Shown here: in pieces, positions 1 to 13,410 of the stretch
How positions within the stretch are numbered: position 1 is the stretch's first letter
Layout: each line of letters begins with the position of its first letter
Origin: Ophioceras dolichostomum
Taxonomy: Eukaryota; Ascomycota; Sordariomycetes; Magnaporthales; Ophioceraceae
DNA: 64,000 nucleotides
Reading direction: 5' to 3'
NCBI GenBank assembly: GCA_003049485.1
Contig: PYST01000119.1
Span: 1-64,000, forward strand
The notes under the pieces: model-generated
Told to the model about the DNA's origin: nothing
What the model saw: the letters and a program-made list of their open reading frames with translations, nothing else
Databases searched by the model: none
Made by a program: the position numbers and the translations under genes

Positions 1-889
1 AACCGGGAGGACGAGAGAGACAAGTAAGTACACGCAACCCGAAGGCGAAGAGATGGTACAACAGGCAAGTTGATAGCCACTTGATGCCACTCGCTAGGGG
101 GCACGGTGGGGAACAACGCGCGATGGAGGGACGAGGGGGCGAAGAGAGCATGCCATAACAAGCCCGACGGTTTGACTCGTTCGAATGGGATCATCGCCTT
201 GGCACGGCAGAACGGTTGGAAGGGAGGAAGAGGTGATCGGACAAGGAAAAGGGGGGCTTCCCCCAAAGCAGGGAAGAAGCTGCCTGCAAAGTTGCCCACA
301 CTGACAGCCCACATCCATACTACGTAACACAGGAACAAAGAAGTACTGAGGCACCACACCTCCACCCCTACTTGCTACCTTGGGGCCGACGGATGGCATT
401 GAGTGTGTGATTGGTACATGTGGATCGGCACAGTACAACTGAGAAGATGGGGTCAAAGACAAGCGCAAGGAAGCTTCAAAGTTGGAACGACTGCTGCGGT
501 CGGCACCGAGTTGACCGTCGTTGCTCCGCAGCTTCGCTTCACAGGTGGACAGTGGATGTTGGAGCTGTACACATTCACTGACGTGCAGGTGAGGTGTGGG
601 CGTCATCAGTCCGTCCGGTCGCAGTTACAAATATGGGCGTGTTCCCATCCACTTGCCACCACTACCAGGACCCTGACTGATGTCTGTTTCCTGCAGTGCG
701 CCGTTGCTTGTGTGTAAGCTTGCAGTCCTCGAAGGAGAGAGACAGAAATCGATCCGTCGTTGTCAGTCGGATTGATACTAAAACAAAGGGTCCAAGCAAG
801 CAAGCTTTGGCTAAGCTCCCTAAGCTCCTCATCAGCCAGTTGAGCTAAGAACAAGCTACACCCGAGCTTGTTTGTCGGCCACCGCAGCC
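1..889. other. gene-free 5' flank of the sugar transporter gene
   Basis: No convincing gene. Several frames stay open (for example 94-606 on the minus strand) but they lack recognisable domains and overlap one another. The last 150 bases before the transporter ATG are the likely leader. No clear TATA element was picked out. Confidence 0.6.
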
Positions 890-3377
890 ATGACTGACAA
901 GGAGATCAACCCGGTCAACCCGTGAGTCAATCCCACCAACAATCCCTCCACCAGAACCTCCCAAACATCTTCGGCGCTGGAGCAAAAAATTGGCGACGAC
1001 CATTGCCGTGGAAACGCCGATGTCTTAGCTCCTTACCTACAGTTAGACAGCCAGCTAGCCTGCCAGCTCGCCTCGTACACACGTTTTACAAAGCTTGCGA
1101 TCACCCAATCTGGTACTGTTCCACCCATTGTACCTTTGTACTAACCACCACTACTCCAATTCCAGGGACAATGGGTCGCAAGGCGGATCGGAGAAGGGCG
1201 GGCTGGACCCCAGCATCACGCCGGAGCACCTCGAGAAGACGATCGGCGCCACGACCTCCACGGCCGGGGGGCCCGACATCGCCGGCGACCGCGACCTGCT
1301 CTCCCGCAACGCTGAGGCGCGCATCAAGAACCCGCTGGCCGGCATCTCGTACGACCAGCTGATGCGCGACGTCGAGGCCTTCTGCGCCGAGAAGAACCTC
1401 ACAGAACACGAGGCCATCTTCAAGAAGGGCGCGCTAGTCGCGCAGGACCCTGACAACCGCAACAACCTCACGGGCGAGCACTCGCTGACCGACGACGAGA
1501 GGCGCATCCTCAACGACGAGATCGAGCACAAGTGGCGCATGCCGATGCGGCTCATCCTCACCATCGCCGTCTGCTCCATCGGCGCCGCCGTCCAGGGCTG
1601 GGACCAGACCGGCATCAACGGCGCGAACATCTGGCTGAAGGAGGTCTACGGCCTCTCGGAGCCGACGGCCATCAACGACCTGATCCTGGGCCTGCTCAAC
1701 GCGGGCCCCTACATCGGAAGCGCCTTCATCGGCTGCTGGCTCGCCGACCCGCTCAACCACTACTTCGGCCGACGCGGCGTCATCTTCTTCTCAGCCCACT
1801 TCTGCCTCTGGCCCATCATCGGCTCCGGCTTCTGCAACAGGTGGCCCGAGCAGCTCGCGTGTCGCCTCCTGATGGGCATCGGCATGGGCGTGAAGGCGTC
1901 GACCGTCCCCGTCTACGCCGCCGAGAACGCGCCGGCCTCCGTCCGCGGCGCGCTGGTTATGAGCTGGCAATTTTGGACTGCTTTTGGCATCATGCTCGGA
2001 ACCGCAATCAACCTCGCATGCTTCAACCATCCGCTCAACTGGAGGCTGATGATCGGCGCCCCCTTTATCCCGGCTGTCCCGCTCCTGCTGCTCATCTACC
2101 TGTGTCCGGAGAGCCCCAGGTGGCTGATGAAGAAGAACAGGTACGCCGACGCGTGGAGGAGCATGAACAAGCTGCGCTTCACGCAGCTGCAGTGCAGCAG
2201 GGACATATACTACATCCACTCGCAGCTCATCCTCGAGCACGAGATCATGTCCAAAACGAACTACGCCCAGCGCTTCGCCCAGCTATTCACTATCCCGCGC
2301 GTCAGGAGGGCCAACATCGCGGCTTTTACGGTTATGATCGCCCAGCAGATGTGCGGCATTAACATAATCGCCTTCTACTCGACCACCGTCTTCGTCGAGT
2401 CCGGGTCGAGCACTTACAACGCGCTGGTGGCGTCTCTGGGCTTCGGGTTGGTCAACTGGCTGTTCGCCTTCCCGGCTTTCTGGACTATTGATACTGTAAG
2501 TCTCTCTTCCCTTTCTACCTCCTTCTCTTAGCGGGACGTGACGGTGGCAGAGTCAAGGCGGTTGGCGATAATGGCGATGACAGCGATGGTATGGAAGTTA
2601 ACATGGATCCACCGCCCCTTAATACGCACAGTTCGGTCGCCGATCTCTTCTACTTTTCACCTTCCCCCAAATGACCTGGACTCTTCTGGCGGCTGGTCTT
2701 TTCACACTTCTTCCCATGGGAACCGCCCGCACGGCCCTGGTCGCTCTGTTCGTTTACCTCTTTTGCGCTTTCTACTCTCCCGGTGAGGGTCCCGTCCCAT
2801 TCGCCTACAGGTATGTGGTTCTTACCTTTTTTTTTCCCCCTCATCAATGCCGACTATTACGGATGTCCCGAGGCGGACTGGGCTGGACTAACCAACACGT
2901 TTCCCCTCCCCTACTAGCGCTGAGGTCTACCCCCTCTCCCACCGCGAGGTCGGCATGGGCTTCGCCGTCGCGACCTGCCTCTTCTGGGCCGCCGTGCTGG
3001 GCATCACCTTCCCCTGGATCCTGTCTTCTCTCAAGGTCGTCGGCGCCTTCTCGCTGTACGCCGGCTTCAACGTGGTCGCGTTCGTCATGATCTTCTTCCT
3101 CGTGCCCGAAACGAAACAGCGCACGCTCGAGGAGCTCGACTACGTCTTCGCGGTCCCCATCAGCAAGTTCGTCAAGTACCAGCTGAGCACCACCATCCCC
3201 TTCTGGATCAAGCGCTACGTCTTCTTCGACAAGAAGGCCGTCCTCAAGCCGCTGTACCACTTCGACCAGCCCGAGCATCGTCAGGCGCAGGCGGCCGGAG
3301 AGAAGGCCGTTGCCGCTGCAGAACAAACGGAGACGGCGAAGACTACAGGGTCGGACAGCGAGAAGAAGGCTTTGTAA
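890..3377 (+). CDS. MFS sugar (hexose/polyol-type) transporter, 4 exons
   Basis: Plasma-membrane sugar permease of the major facilitator superfamily, probably a proton symporter as is usual for fungal members. Exons read as 890-921, 1166-2495, 2632-2810 and 2918-3377; every junction is GT-AG and the frame closes. The start is the ATG at 890, because its 11-codon exon joins in phase to the long second exon. Visible landmarks are a long hydrophilic N-terminus of about 130 residues, a first membrane segment followed by GWDQTGING, the loop motif FGRRGV, PESPRWL before the central cytosolic loop, QQMCGINIIAFYS in helix 7, a second FGRR at the start of exon 3, and PETKQRTLEELD after helix 12. The tail is Ala/Glu/Lys-rich. 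The long N-terminus and AENAPASVRGALVMSWQ resemble the polyol/inositol-like clade of fungal sugar transporters; substrate cannot be read from sequence. It converges on a dead beta-galactosidase gene. Confidence 0.93.
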
Positions 3378-5429
3378 AAGACTAGGGGTTTGAGGGGTTT
3401 AAGGAATGGACTGTGGGGAGGTGAGGGTGTGGTAGAGAAGAGGAGAAATAAAGGGGATTGGATGTGAGGAGGAACATGTAGATGCTATACCCCCCGTGTG
3501 TGTTTGTCTTCATTCTTTTGGTAGTTGACGTTGGCCTGAGTTACAAGCTCCCTGTCAATGTGCCTTTGTTTGCCAGACAGCCTTTTCGCAGCCCTTAAAA
3601 GTTCACTCGAGGATTGCTATATAGTTGTTTCTTTACATCAGCTAAAAGAGAAACGGACTCGAGACAAACTACCGCAAGGTGATATGCGTTAAAGTACTCT
3701 GCGAGGTGTCTGCTGTGTACTGTACACATTCGATGCCCCACCCTTCTATTCATTTTATCCTGCCTACCTTGTCCTCTTATACGTCTTTCATTCTGGCTAC
3801 TAACGGCTTTGTTACATTCTCAGCAATACCGTTAGTTGCTGTAGCCAGCATCGGCTTCTTTCCGTTTCCGCATACAGACTGAAGGATGCTGGGAGTTTCA
3901 TCCCAGCAGCGAACCCAATCACTGATTATTAACCAAGTTGCTACTTGCTCGCAGGGCTCCTGAATACTAGCGACCCTGGCAACTTCCAAAGGGGTACAAA
4001 CAGGAATCTTTTCCTATAAGCCTCCAGCCGTCGAGACGGTTCCTTGATAAGCCGAAGCAGCATGATCGGGAAGGGAGTGTCTGCACCGCCACTAAAGGCA
4101 CCCAGCGCATTACATAGTCTCTCTCCCTTGTTCAGACATGCCCAGCTTGACTTTTCTTTCCGACAGAAGGTAACTGAAGAGAAAGACCCCGTTGCTCACT
4201 GATACCTCTAAGAACAATGCTAATTTACCGACAAAGTTGCCCTATTGGAAGCTTTACTTCAGAGGTCAGCTGGGTACAGTTGATACCACTAATGTGGAGA
4301 GAGGACAAGGGGAAAACGTCGTAAAGTGGCTTCAGTAAGGGAGAGGTGAAGGTGACTTTTCCAATTCCATCAAGTGATTTCTCTTTCCGGAGCCATGCTT
4401 TACTCTCCGGGGTCGCCTTTTCACGGAGGAGTCCCTCCTCTCTTATTTATCACCTCGGAGATGTTTTATTGCTACACTATCAATCGATTACCAAAGGCGT
4501 TTAATTCCTGGTTCTTTCCCCTAAAGCAAAGCGAGGTCGCATCGGGACAAAGCAGAGAATGGATGGGTTAGAACCCTCTTTCACGGTTGACCCAACGTGC
4601 CCTCAGTCCGGGACTTAAAAAGAGTCGGAAGCTGTTGGAAGGCCCAGGTAGAAAGCGATTGCACGCGTGCGGTATGAGAGGGGGTTGCCAAAGCAGGTTC
4701 AATTCATCTCTATCTTCTAAACTAGGTCCTTTGGAAAAGGCAGAGAGAGAGTCCCTCTCCTTAAGTACGAGGAGAGGTGGAAGGTCGATGACGTTGACTG
4801 AGGTAATCGTTGACGTAGTCGTTGACGTAGTGACTTGGCCAGAGCTTCGTGGTCACTCGAGGCTTTGCGGTCAACAACTCTGATGATTGGTGATCATCAG
4901 TCAACACAAACAACAGAATCTAAATGCCTTGGGTAATTGATATACAGTACAGGAAGAAAAGGCTGTTAGGCGTTAAGAAAGCCGAAGAAAAAGCGGTATG
5001 ATCAACGGCGCGCCTCCCGAAACGCTCGCTCGATATCAATCCGCCACTCAAGGTCGTTGGTTTTGCCTAAGGGCATGTTGGTTCGGTTTTCCCCAGAAAA
5101 ATTACAGTGTACTGAAGAACAGAACACTGCGACCGTTCGAATCGGTACGCTACGCGATCGGGCACTCGCGTCGTCGGTGGCGCGTTGCAGCGAGAGGTGA
5201 TGAGAAAACTGAAGTTGCGTTCAGGAAGAGAAGAAGAATCCAGCTAAGAGGCAGAGGTCGCTTGATGTCATAGCTCGTGGTCGGGCGCTGGGGCCAATAG
5301 CCGTTGAAAGGTCAGTAACCGCATTGTCGGTTGCAAGTAACTGTCTACGCCCTTCACGCGTTGTAGTACGATCTCTGACTGGGGTACCAGTTGCACAATT
5401 GTTGCAGCAGCACCGATTCAATATGCGCC
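3378..5429. other. intergenic stretch between transporter and GH35 relic
   Basis: Holds the transporter 3' UTR and otherwise no supported gene. The short open frames at 3679-3882, 4374-4571, 4587-4883 and 4998-5273 have no family resemblance. A small tandem repeat based on GTCGTTGACGTA lies near 4806-4832. Confidence 0.6.
3447..3452 (+). terminator. possible polyadenylation signal AATAAA
   Basis: AATAAA lies 70 nt after the transporter stop codon, a plausible place for 3' end formation. This is a sequence match only; fungal poly(A) signals are loose. Confidence 0.35.
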
Positions 5430-8013
5430 CTCCCTCCTCGTCCACCCGCCCACCACTGGCGCCACGACCTCACCGAACCCGCTCTCCGACACCGTTTCAA
5501 CCTCCAACCTCAGCCCGTCCGCATCCAGCCTCGCCCCCGTCCTCTTCCATCGCCTAGAGCGTCAGCGCCACCCAGTTCTTGCCCCTGTAGCTCAGTGCCC
5601 TTCCGGCACGGGGAACCTGGTCTGTGGTCTGATGTGCGGGATGAACTTGCCGAACTGGAACCCGTTGACGAACAGCTGCGCCCTGTAGTATCTGTCACCC
5701 TCGTCGGTATTGTTGCCGAACACGAAGGCCAGCGGTATGCCGTAGCCCTTTGGCAACTCGAGCTCCATCTCTACGCAGTAGAACGCGATGCCTTGTCCGC
5801 GTATCCCCTTCGCCGGTCCTGCTGCTCCTACCGCCGCTTTTTCTCCTCCTACACTACTATAACATCTTCCCACTTTATAACGGTCGAAGACGTTCCGCGA
5901 AGCGAGCCAGCCAGATGCAGCCCCTGCCTTTCAGCGAACAGGTCTCATCATTCAGCGGCCCTCTCCCGCGGTCCGCGTAGTCCTCCTCGCCTAGATTCCC
6001 CGTAATCCTCCACTGGGAGGTTACATCCCCCTTCTGCCGCTCGTAGTCAGCTAGCTCGTAGTCCAGGATCCCTTTAAGCGTTTTCTGGACCTCCTCCCCG
6101 ACGACCTAGTTCCCGTTTAGGCCCACGTAGTCTATCACCATCGTAAACGCGTGTTCCTCTCCCACCACCGTCTTTCCTACAACAGTTATGCCATGGCGCC
6201 GTCGTGTTGCCCATCTAGCTGCCCAGGAACGTCCCGTACAGCGACGTTGGCGTCCGGAGCGAGTTGTGCGAGTTATAAGTCTGCGGGAAAAGAGCGGCGA
6301 CACCCCAGCGACTGTTGTCGTACCCCAGCCGGATCTCGGGCAGGTTGTCGACGTACCTCCACTGCAGGGCCTTCTGGCCGGGGATTTTGAAGGGAGGGGC
6401 TTGAAGGCTACTGTCGCGTTCACGACGCTTGTAGTTTTGTCTTGCTCGAATGGTAGATTACGGCTGTTCCAGAGCAGAGTTTGGAGCGGGACGGGCGCGC
6501 CGCCTATTTCTCCTGTCTCCGTTGTGCGGCAGTTGACGCCGCCGATCAGCTCCGGACCGTCGAAGATGAGGAGGAGGAGGACGATGAAAAGCGATCCGGG
6601 CTACGGTGCGGATCAGGTAACCCGCCTTAAGGATTATATCGGATATGCCGCAGTCGGGGCCCGAGCCCATGGGCGGGACCCAGAAGTGGTATGCTTCGTT
6701 ACGGAGGAGATAGATGTAAAGGTCCCCACTGCCGCTGCCGCCGCCGCCGTGGAGGAAGACTCGCAGTTAGCGTCCGTCATGTGTGCGTCGCGGGCTAGTT
6801 CGTCGAGTGATGTGATTCGAGTCTCCGAGGGCTCAATTATCACAACAGTGGTGTAAGGCGTGCTCGGCGAGATTTCGAGGTGCGATTCCAGCCAGTTGGT
6901 GGACAGGCCGTCTGGCCAAGCGTTGGCGCTCCAGCAGTCGAAGCCGAGTGGGTACGAGTCGCGGCCGTAAATGTTCACCTTCGCCGGGGTCGTCGGGGTG
7001 ATGGGGTCGAGAATGAAGGCTTCGTTGTTAAGGTAGGGCACCACGAACCCGGCGCTGCGGTATTGGTTGTCGAGGTAGTTCCAGTAGTAGAAGTTGTTGG
7101 GCATGGGGCAGGGGCCGACCCCGAGTGGTTCTTCGGCTGGAAGAGGACGACCGACCCCTCGTTGATGATATGACTGGAGGCGATGATGTTTCCGATTGCG
7201 CGGTATAGCTGCGGGCCAGTGGTGTAGGGAGACAGGGAGAATCAGCGTTCATGCCAAATCACCAATAATTCCATGCTAGGGAAGTCTGGAGAGAAGTGTA
7301 GGCATAGAATGTACGCGCTTGTCTATCGCCTCGAGATATTCCTCGCCGGTCCGGAGAACCCATTGGACTCGCCGTAGCCGGCCGGGGAAGGCACCGCCGG
7401 AGACCTCAGCATTGGTGCAGGGACCGGAGCGCTGCGTCCAGGGTTAGATACCGGGATAGTAGTACTCTGATGGATCCATTCTATCTCTCCCTCGAAGGCG
7501 ACACCAGTGATAACATCACTTACCACGAAGAGATACACGCCGGCCTTCTTGGCCACCTCAAACGCCGGCTCGAGAGCAAAGATTCCTCGGCTGTGAAGTG
7601 GCCGGGCTTCGCCTCCAGCAGTGGCCAGTTGCCGTAGAACGATACGTCGTTGTATCCAGTAGCCTTGATCTTCTGCAGGACATCGAGCCAGAGTGGTGAG
7701 GCACGGGCGTGCGGAAGAAGTGCACTTCGCCGCTGAAAATCATCAGTCGCTCGCCGTGGATGAAGAGAGATTTATTGTCCCATGTCGCCTGCGTGGAAAA
7801 GATCAGTCAAGATCAGGTGTTTCGTCGGTCGGTGCTAAGGACGGGGTTTGTGAAAGGAGGGGGCTTGAAGATATAAAGGTGCCTGATAATGTTCTGTTGA
7901 CGCCCCTGGAAGTTCTGCGTCCCCGTCCCTTGCTCACTCAGCCGTCCCAAGGTCGGTGCGAGCCAGGTCGCGAAGGTGAGTCCTAGGACCTTGAGACGCG
8001 ACGTGAGCAGCAT
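5430..8013 (-). pseudogene. GH35 beta-galactosidase pseudogene, several frameshifts and an internal deletion
   Basis: Relic of a secreted family-35 beta-galactosidase. Homology is visible in order on the minus strand but hops between frames. The signal peptide starts at the ATG at 8013. Then come the FIHGERLMIFSGEVHFFR block (about 7690-7770), LWLDVLQKIKATGYND (about 7640-7690), GIFALEPAFEVAKKAGVYLFV, NAEVSGGAFPG (about 7400), LYRAIGNIIASSHII (about 7170-7210), IYGRDSYPLGFDC (about 6930-6970), KAGYLIRT (about 6620), ALQWRYVDNLPEIR (about 6340) and GNLGEEDYADRGRGPLN (about 5960-6010). The end is YRAQLFVNGFQFGKFI with FPVPEG, then an in-frame stop. The block that carries the acid/base glutamate in the family (usually QPENEY) reads QPKN and then shifts frame. 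The nucleophile region (EFQGG in the family) is missing. The span is too short for the usual roughly 1000-residue enzyme. Confidence 0.88.
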
Positions 8014-11000
8014 CGTGATGATGAGAGAAGAGGGCTTGCAAGGCCGAGTCGATTGAAGATGGGTTGGCGGGGAAGAGTGGAGGATTGCTAAGCTACCGGG
8101 GCATCAGGCACTCCAAACTCGACACAAGGCCACCGGGGACATACAAATACTCTATGCACTCCGCGCAGTTCAATGGCGGTGGACCGGAGGAATCCGCTGG
8201 TCCCAGTCCACCTCCCAAGCTACATTCTCAATCGTGAGATGTTTCCTCGGCCTTGAAGACAGCAGGTGGAAAATGGAAAACAGTGACGAGCGGCTCGCTT
8301 GGTAACAGTCATGGTCATCAATCATCCGTCGATTCTTTTCCCCTGCTTCTCCAAGTCGGCGCCTGATCTGTCGGCCGAGCTGAGCTCATCTCCCCAAACG
8401 CACAGAGGCGGCGAAAATGCCTTCCGAACATAGAAGGCATGCAGGGGAGGGCCATTCTCGTCCATCTACTGCGAGTCTCGGCCCCGCTCCGACACCCCGC
8501 TCAGTTTCTTGGACGCCCCCGTGCTCCGTGCTCTCCCTGGGAACGCCATTTCTCCCTCTCCCCTGCCTCACGGTTGGTGGAATCGCGGCAGTTGCGGCGG
8601 CGACAGATTGGATATAGACTGACATCTAGACCATCCGGCCTCCAACCCGACCCCTGCCATGGTGGCTTGGGTTAGGAAAGGAACCGGCGGCCGAGACAGT
8701 GCGGAAGCTGTTGACCAGCCAGACGCCAGTGATCTATTGCCGCAGCATGGGCCTCAGCCCGCCTGCTGATCCATCCGGCAACGCAAGGGGCAGATGCGGC
8801 GGCTCGACCCGGCCCCGTTTTGACTGTGAGAAGCGGCCGGCCATAGGGCTGGGACGGCTGACCCTGAACTAGAATGCCAGGGGCTTGACGTTTTGCATGC
8901 AGGGCGGTAGGTACAAGCCCGTCCGTTGGTATCAATCCGGATCGAGACCGCTGGGCTAGTCTAGGTCACTAGGGCCAACCTCTGTCTTGGTTGCTGGTTG
9001 TTGGGGAACCAGGCTCTCCTCAACAGCCCAGTCTAGACCGGCACCTACAGATCATTGAAGCCCCATGGCCACGTCCGGATCCAAGGTCCGGACTGTGAAA
9101 CCACCAACCGGACTCCGAAGCGGAGGTTGTTGTTATGTCGACCACCAAACATAGCCGGGGCAACTAACGCTAGTCCGCAAGTGATGACGACACCTGCACC
9201 ACATAACACGGGCGACAACAGAGCACACCACCCCAGCACACGACCAACGCCACAATCAATATTAAACCCCAGCCCTTCCCCTGTCACCCACCAACACGCC
9301 AACCGAAAACGCCACGAGATAGCCCAACGCGGCGGCGGCAATTGAATTGTCACAGTCTCCTAGATTCAAGGTTGATGTTACGTCAGACTATGCTTATCAG
9401 ACCGAAGTACCAACGGGAAGCATCGCGGGCTTATCTTTTATTGCGGCCCAGCCATCACTTTTCCCTTTTGTTTTTCAGCTGACAGTCTCGGTTGGTGGGT
9501 GAAATGGCCCGCAAACACGAAGCCGATTGCCGTGATTCTCCTGTTATTGGTGACTCATTACTATGTACATAATTTGGAGATGCCGTTGGAGCCGCGCTGC
9601 CGTCGTTGTGTCGAAAAGAAAGGTCAACAACAAAGTGCACGTCCAGGGAGGAAGAGCAGATCGCTCTGCGGAAGGAAGGTCAAAAGAAAGACACGGAACC
9701 ACCCCTTGTTCATTGTTCCGCGGGCGGATAAGAGCCAACCATGAAAACCCCACCTGCGAGCCTCATCTCGTCATACCATTGCCCATTTTTCCCCCCCAGT
9801 GCCGCCTGCCCGAAGCTAAGGTTCGGGTGGCGTTTTGCTAGTCCTGTGCGTCCCCTGCCTGCCCCGGATGGTTCTTTGCCTTCAATGCTCCCACTTCGAT
9901 TCGCCTGGTGCATTCTGGGAAAGGACACTGATGAGGACGAAATGATCCCAACGAGCAAAAGAACATCCACGACTTGATTGTTACAAAAGAAAAAAAAATA
10001 CCAGACGGGACAGGACCGCGAGAAGATCCACTGCCATGCGAAAAGACTCAGGACTTAACAAGTCTCCTTCCCAGGAAAGGAAAAGGGGCAATGAAAAATC
10101 CCCACCAAAAGACACCATCCACAATCTTGACATGGCCGACAGCCGACCGTGATGGAGGACCAATCACCAAATGAGACGCATGCCGATTGAACCGCGCCCC
10201 TTGCGGCATGCCATTTTCAGGAAGATTGCCAGCGAAGACGTCCAAGGTTTCCAAGGAACTCCAAGGGCTTATGTCGCCAAGGTGCGCTATTTCATTTCTG
10301 AGACTCAGCTCCGTCGATTGATCTTACGAGAGTCTTCTTTGTTCTTTTGTTTCTTCTTCGCTCGCATGTTTTAGGCCCACTAGCTCATGGGAGAAGACAA
10401 TGACTGCGAGAAGAGTCGCCCAACGCGACCTCTTGCTGGATGCGGTCAACGGCGCGAGACGAGATGATGCCATTGTGTTGTGTCGTGAGATGAATCAGAT
10501 TTCAAGTGTCGCCTTTCTTTCCCCAGGCCCACAACCAGTGAGGCCCACCGATCACAAAACCAGGCACCCAGGCCGCTTTTTTCTGCGGTTCGTCCGCCTA
10601 TTCCATTGTGCCTTGCTCCCGTCCCTTGTTGATGAGCGCTAAAAAACGATAAAAACCGGGGGCAACAGATCGCTCAATATCAGGGCTGGTCCGTGCTTCT
10701 TTTCGGGTTCCTCTTTTCCTCGGCGTTGGAATCAATCACACGCAGAGGAACGTCGACAGCAAAGAAAACCCGAAACAGCCTGGTCCAACGGCCAAGCTTC
10801 CTGTCGTATCGTGTATCATACTGCCCCACGAATGGTCCCCTCTCTACTGTGGACACAGTTCTTTCCTCGTCGGACCTTTTCTTGCGAAGGATCAAATGAT
10901 GATAGCAGGGTAAGGAAGGGAAAAGTCGGGAATAAATGAAGGGGGAAAAAGATGAAGATGCGGATGGAAACAAGCAACAGAAAGAAACTCCCGGCCGTGC

Positions 11001-13410
11001 CTCCCCGAAGACACATGGGAAGCCAGCCACCAAACAAAGCGATTTTTCTTTATTTTATTTTGTCGAAGTGGTGTGCGCAGGCTAGCACGCGACTAATAAT
11101 ATTGTAGAAACGCGTGGGTTCCCCTCCCCCTCCCGCACCTCCTCCTTTTTCCACTCTCTGATCCCCCCTCCTCCCTCCCTGTTCAGCTCAACGTAACCTT
11201 GTGATGTGGTGTACCACAATTCCCGTCGCACTTTCCCGCCCGCTCGACATCAACCAGGAACAGGGGTGTCGTTATCATTTCAGCGAACAGACACAGGCAA
11301 CAGGGCTCAAACCAAGGCAGGCACGCATTGGCACCAAACAAACCGCATGCTTGCTACCGTTCCTCCGCTGCTGCACGGCCAGATGACGGCAGGACCACTG
11401 ACCACAACAGATGTAGATCCGTGATTGGGGAGCCGGCCAAGACTCTACGGCAAGGAAAGGGCCACAACAGCAAGCAGCCTCCGCGCTGCGGTGCTGCGTT
11501 GGCTTTTTTGATGTGGAGACTGCGTCTTCCAGCTGGAAGGTATCGATCGCCCGAGTCATCAGACTCGACTCGGCTCGACTCCCGAGTGTTGATGTTGATG
11601 CTGAATTGTGGATGCTGATGTGGTCGGACGCTGATGCCCAGCAAAATGGCGGCGGTGGTGGCTCGCGAACGAGTCGGGTTCGAGCACCTCCAAGAAGCAG
11701 CAGCCGCCTGACGACAGCCATTTCTCGATTTCGAAGGCCAGCGCAGTACCAAGTATTCTGCTCTGTATTTCCTCGGAACGTTCCTTCATGCGGCGGCGGG
11801 AAACGCAGACGGTTATCGCCGCGACTCGACCACCCCCTCTTTCCCCCGCTGGCCAAAGCTGGCCAACCATCTCCTTCTCTTCCTCTTCCCCTCTCGCAGT
11901 GACTGCTGCGGGTGCATCCTTCAGCTAGCCGTGGGTGGTATGCACCTCCCACCACCTCCCACCTCCTGACTCCCCATCGTCCGGCAGGCTGGACGGTGGT
12001 GTGCCTGGGTGGTGGGTGGGATGATGGAGTGCTTGCTTCCTTGGAATCTGAGCTGGATGTGCGGTCAGGTCATGCCTGTCTGGCTGGCTGTCTAGCTGCC
12101 CGCCCGCCATTCTTCTTGCCCTGCCTGACGAAGGTCGGTAAGGTTCAGGTAGATGCAGGTCGCCAGCCGTCTCGATTTCTGTTAATATTCCCTCCCAACC
12201 CTTTCCCCCCTCCTCATCTTTCTCGTCGTCGTCGTCTCTTTGATCGACAACCATATCCCATGCGAAAGAAGCGTTTTCGTAAAAAAGAAATACTCTAGTT
12301 TTCTTACGGAGCCCATACGTTCGTTCTTTCTCGCTCGGCTCTTTTCTTTTTCTCTGGGCGGTATCCACTCGTACCCGTCATCAGCATCCCCCAGCCTTAT
12401 GCGGGCCCCGTATCGCCAGACATCATCCCTCATCATCATCATCATCGTCAACGAGACCAACCCGCCTGCCCCCTCTAACCAGCCAGCCCGGCCCCCGTCG
12501 TCCTCGGCGAACCAGCCGACAGCTTTCTCTTTCGTTTCTCTCGGGTACGGTGCCGTGAAGAAAAGAAAGGGGGTGGTGGTTTAAGGAGGAGGAGGGGCAC
12601 AAGCGGGTACTTCCATCCATCGCCGTGACAAGGACAAGACGACGCCAACCCCGTCTGGCATCCAGTCACTCTCCAGTCACTCGACGTGGATAAATAATCT
12701 CTCCCCCACGACCTTCCCTTCTCTTCTGGGCTTGGTGTCTCTTCTCATTTCCCACCATATCCTCAGCTCCTCTCCTTGGCCTACGCAGAGTGGCGTTATG
12801 CGACTCTCCGTCTGCAACCTGCAAACCCAGAAGAGAAAAAAGAAGCGTTATCTTGGCAATCACCAAGACCTTGGTCGACTACTACCTCACCAGTCCCTTT
12901 CCGCACACACACAAGAACGGACGCACGCGCGGACGCACCAAAGCCAAGCACTACCAAGTGCACCCACCCTTGAGTAAAGCAACCCAAGAAAAGCAGCCCT
13001 TGGCAATAGCACTCTTCTTTTTTTTTTCTCTCTCTCTTTATATCCACTTCCGCATCCCCTTCTCTGGGGCGAATGCTCGTGAGAACTCCTTGTGATTCCT
13101 TTCTGCCTCACCCTCAGTCTCTCGCTTTTTCTTTCACGTTTGGGTCAAGATCGATGGTGCTTGTCACCTGATTTACCTTGTTCACTCATCCCGAACATCG
13201 TCACTCGCTTGTTTCCTCTCTCTCGTTTCTCCCTCGCTATTCACTTTAATTTAGACCGGGACATTTGGCTAGGCAGTAGATAAGGTATTCAGGGGCGGAT
13301 CTTTTTCATTGGTTGGCAGCCTCGGAATCAATTCTTCCTCTTTGGCTCACCTCCGATCGATCGCTCTACGACTACGACCGAAACGACACAATAACTCCGA
13401 TAATTTAATA
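8014..13410. other. 5.4 kb gene-poor region upstream of the chitin deacetylase gene
   Basis: No supported gene. The first few hundred bases are the former promoter of the GH35 relic. The hydrophobic frame at 9045-9353 (-) begins with GTG, has no homology I recognise, and is matched by an equally long frame on the opposite strand. From about 11.1 kb to 13.4 kb the plus strand is strongly CT-rich, as in long leaders or promoters of filamentous fungi. An ATC microsatellite sits at about 12422-12443. Confidence 0.6.

Noticed and set aside
94..606. 170-codon minus-strand frame
   Set aside because: No domain, unusual composition, and overlapping frames on the other strand are just as long.
5101..5170. 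tRNA-like GTTCGAATC segment
   Set aside because: Only a partial B-box; no A-box at proper distance and no cloverleaf could be drawn.
9045..9353. Hydrophobic 102-codon minus-strand frame
   Set aside because: Starts with GTG rather than ATG, has no homology I recognise, and a frame of equal length lies opposite.
11275..11955. 226-codon minus-strand frame
   Set aside because: Low-complexity, no domain; lies in the CT-rich leader region and mirrors plus-strand frames.
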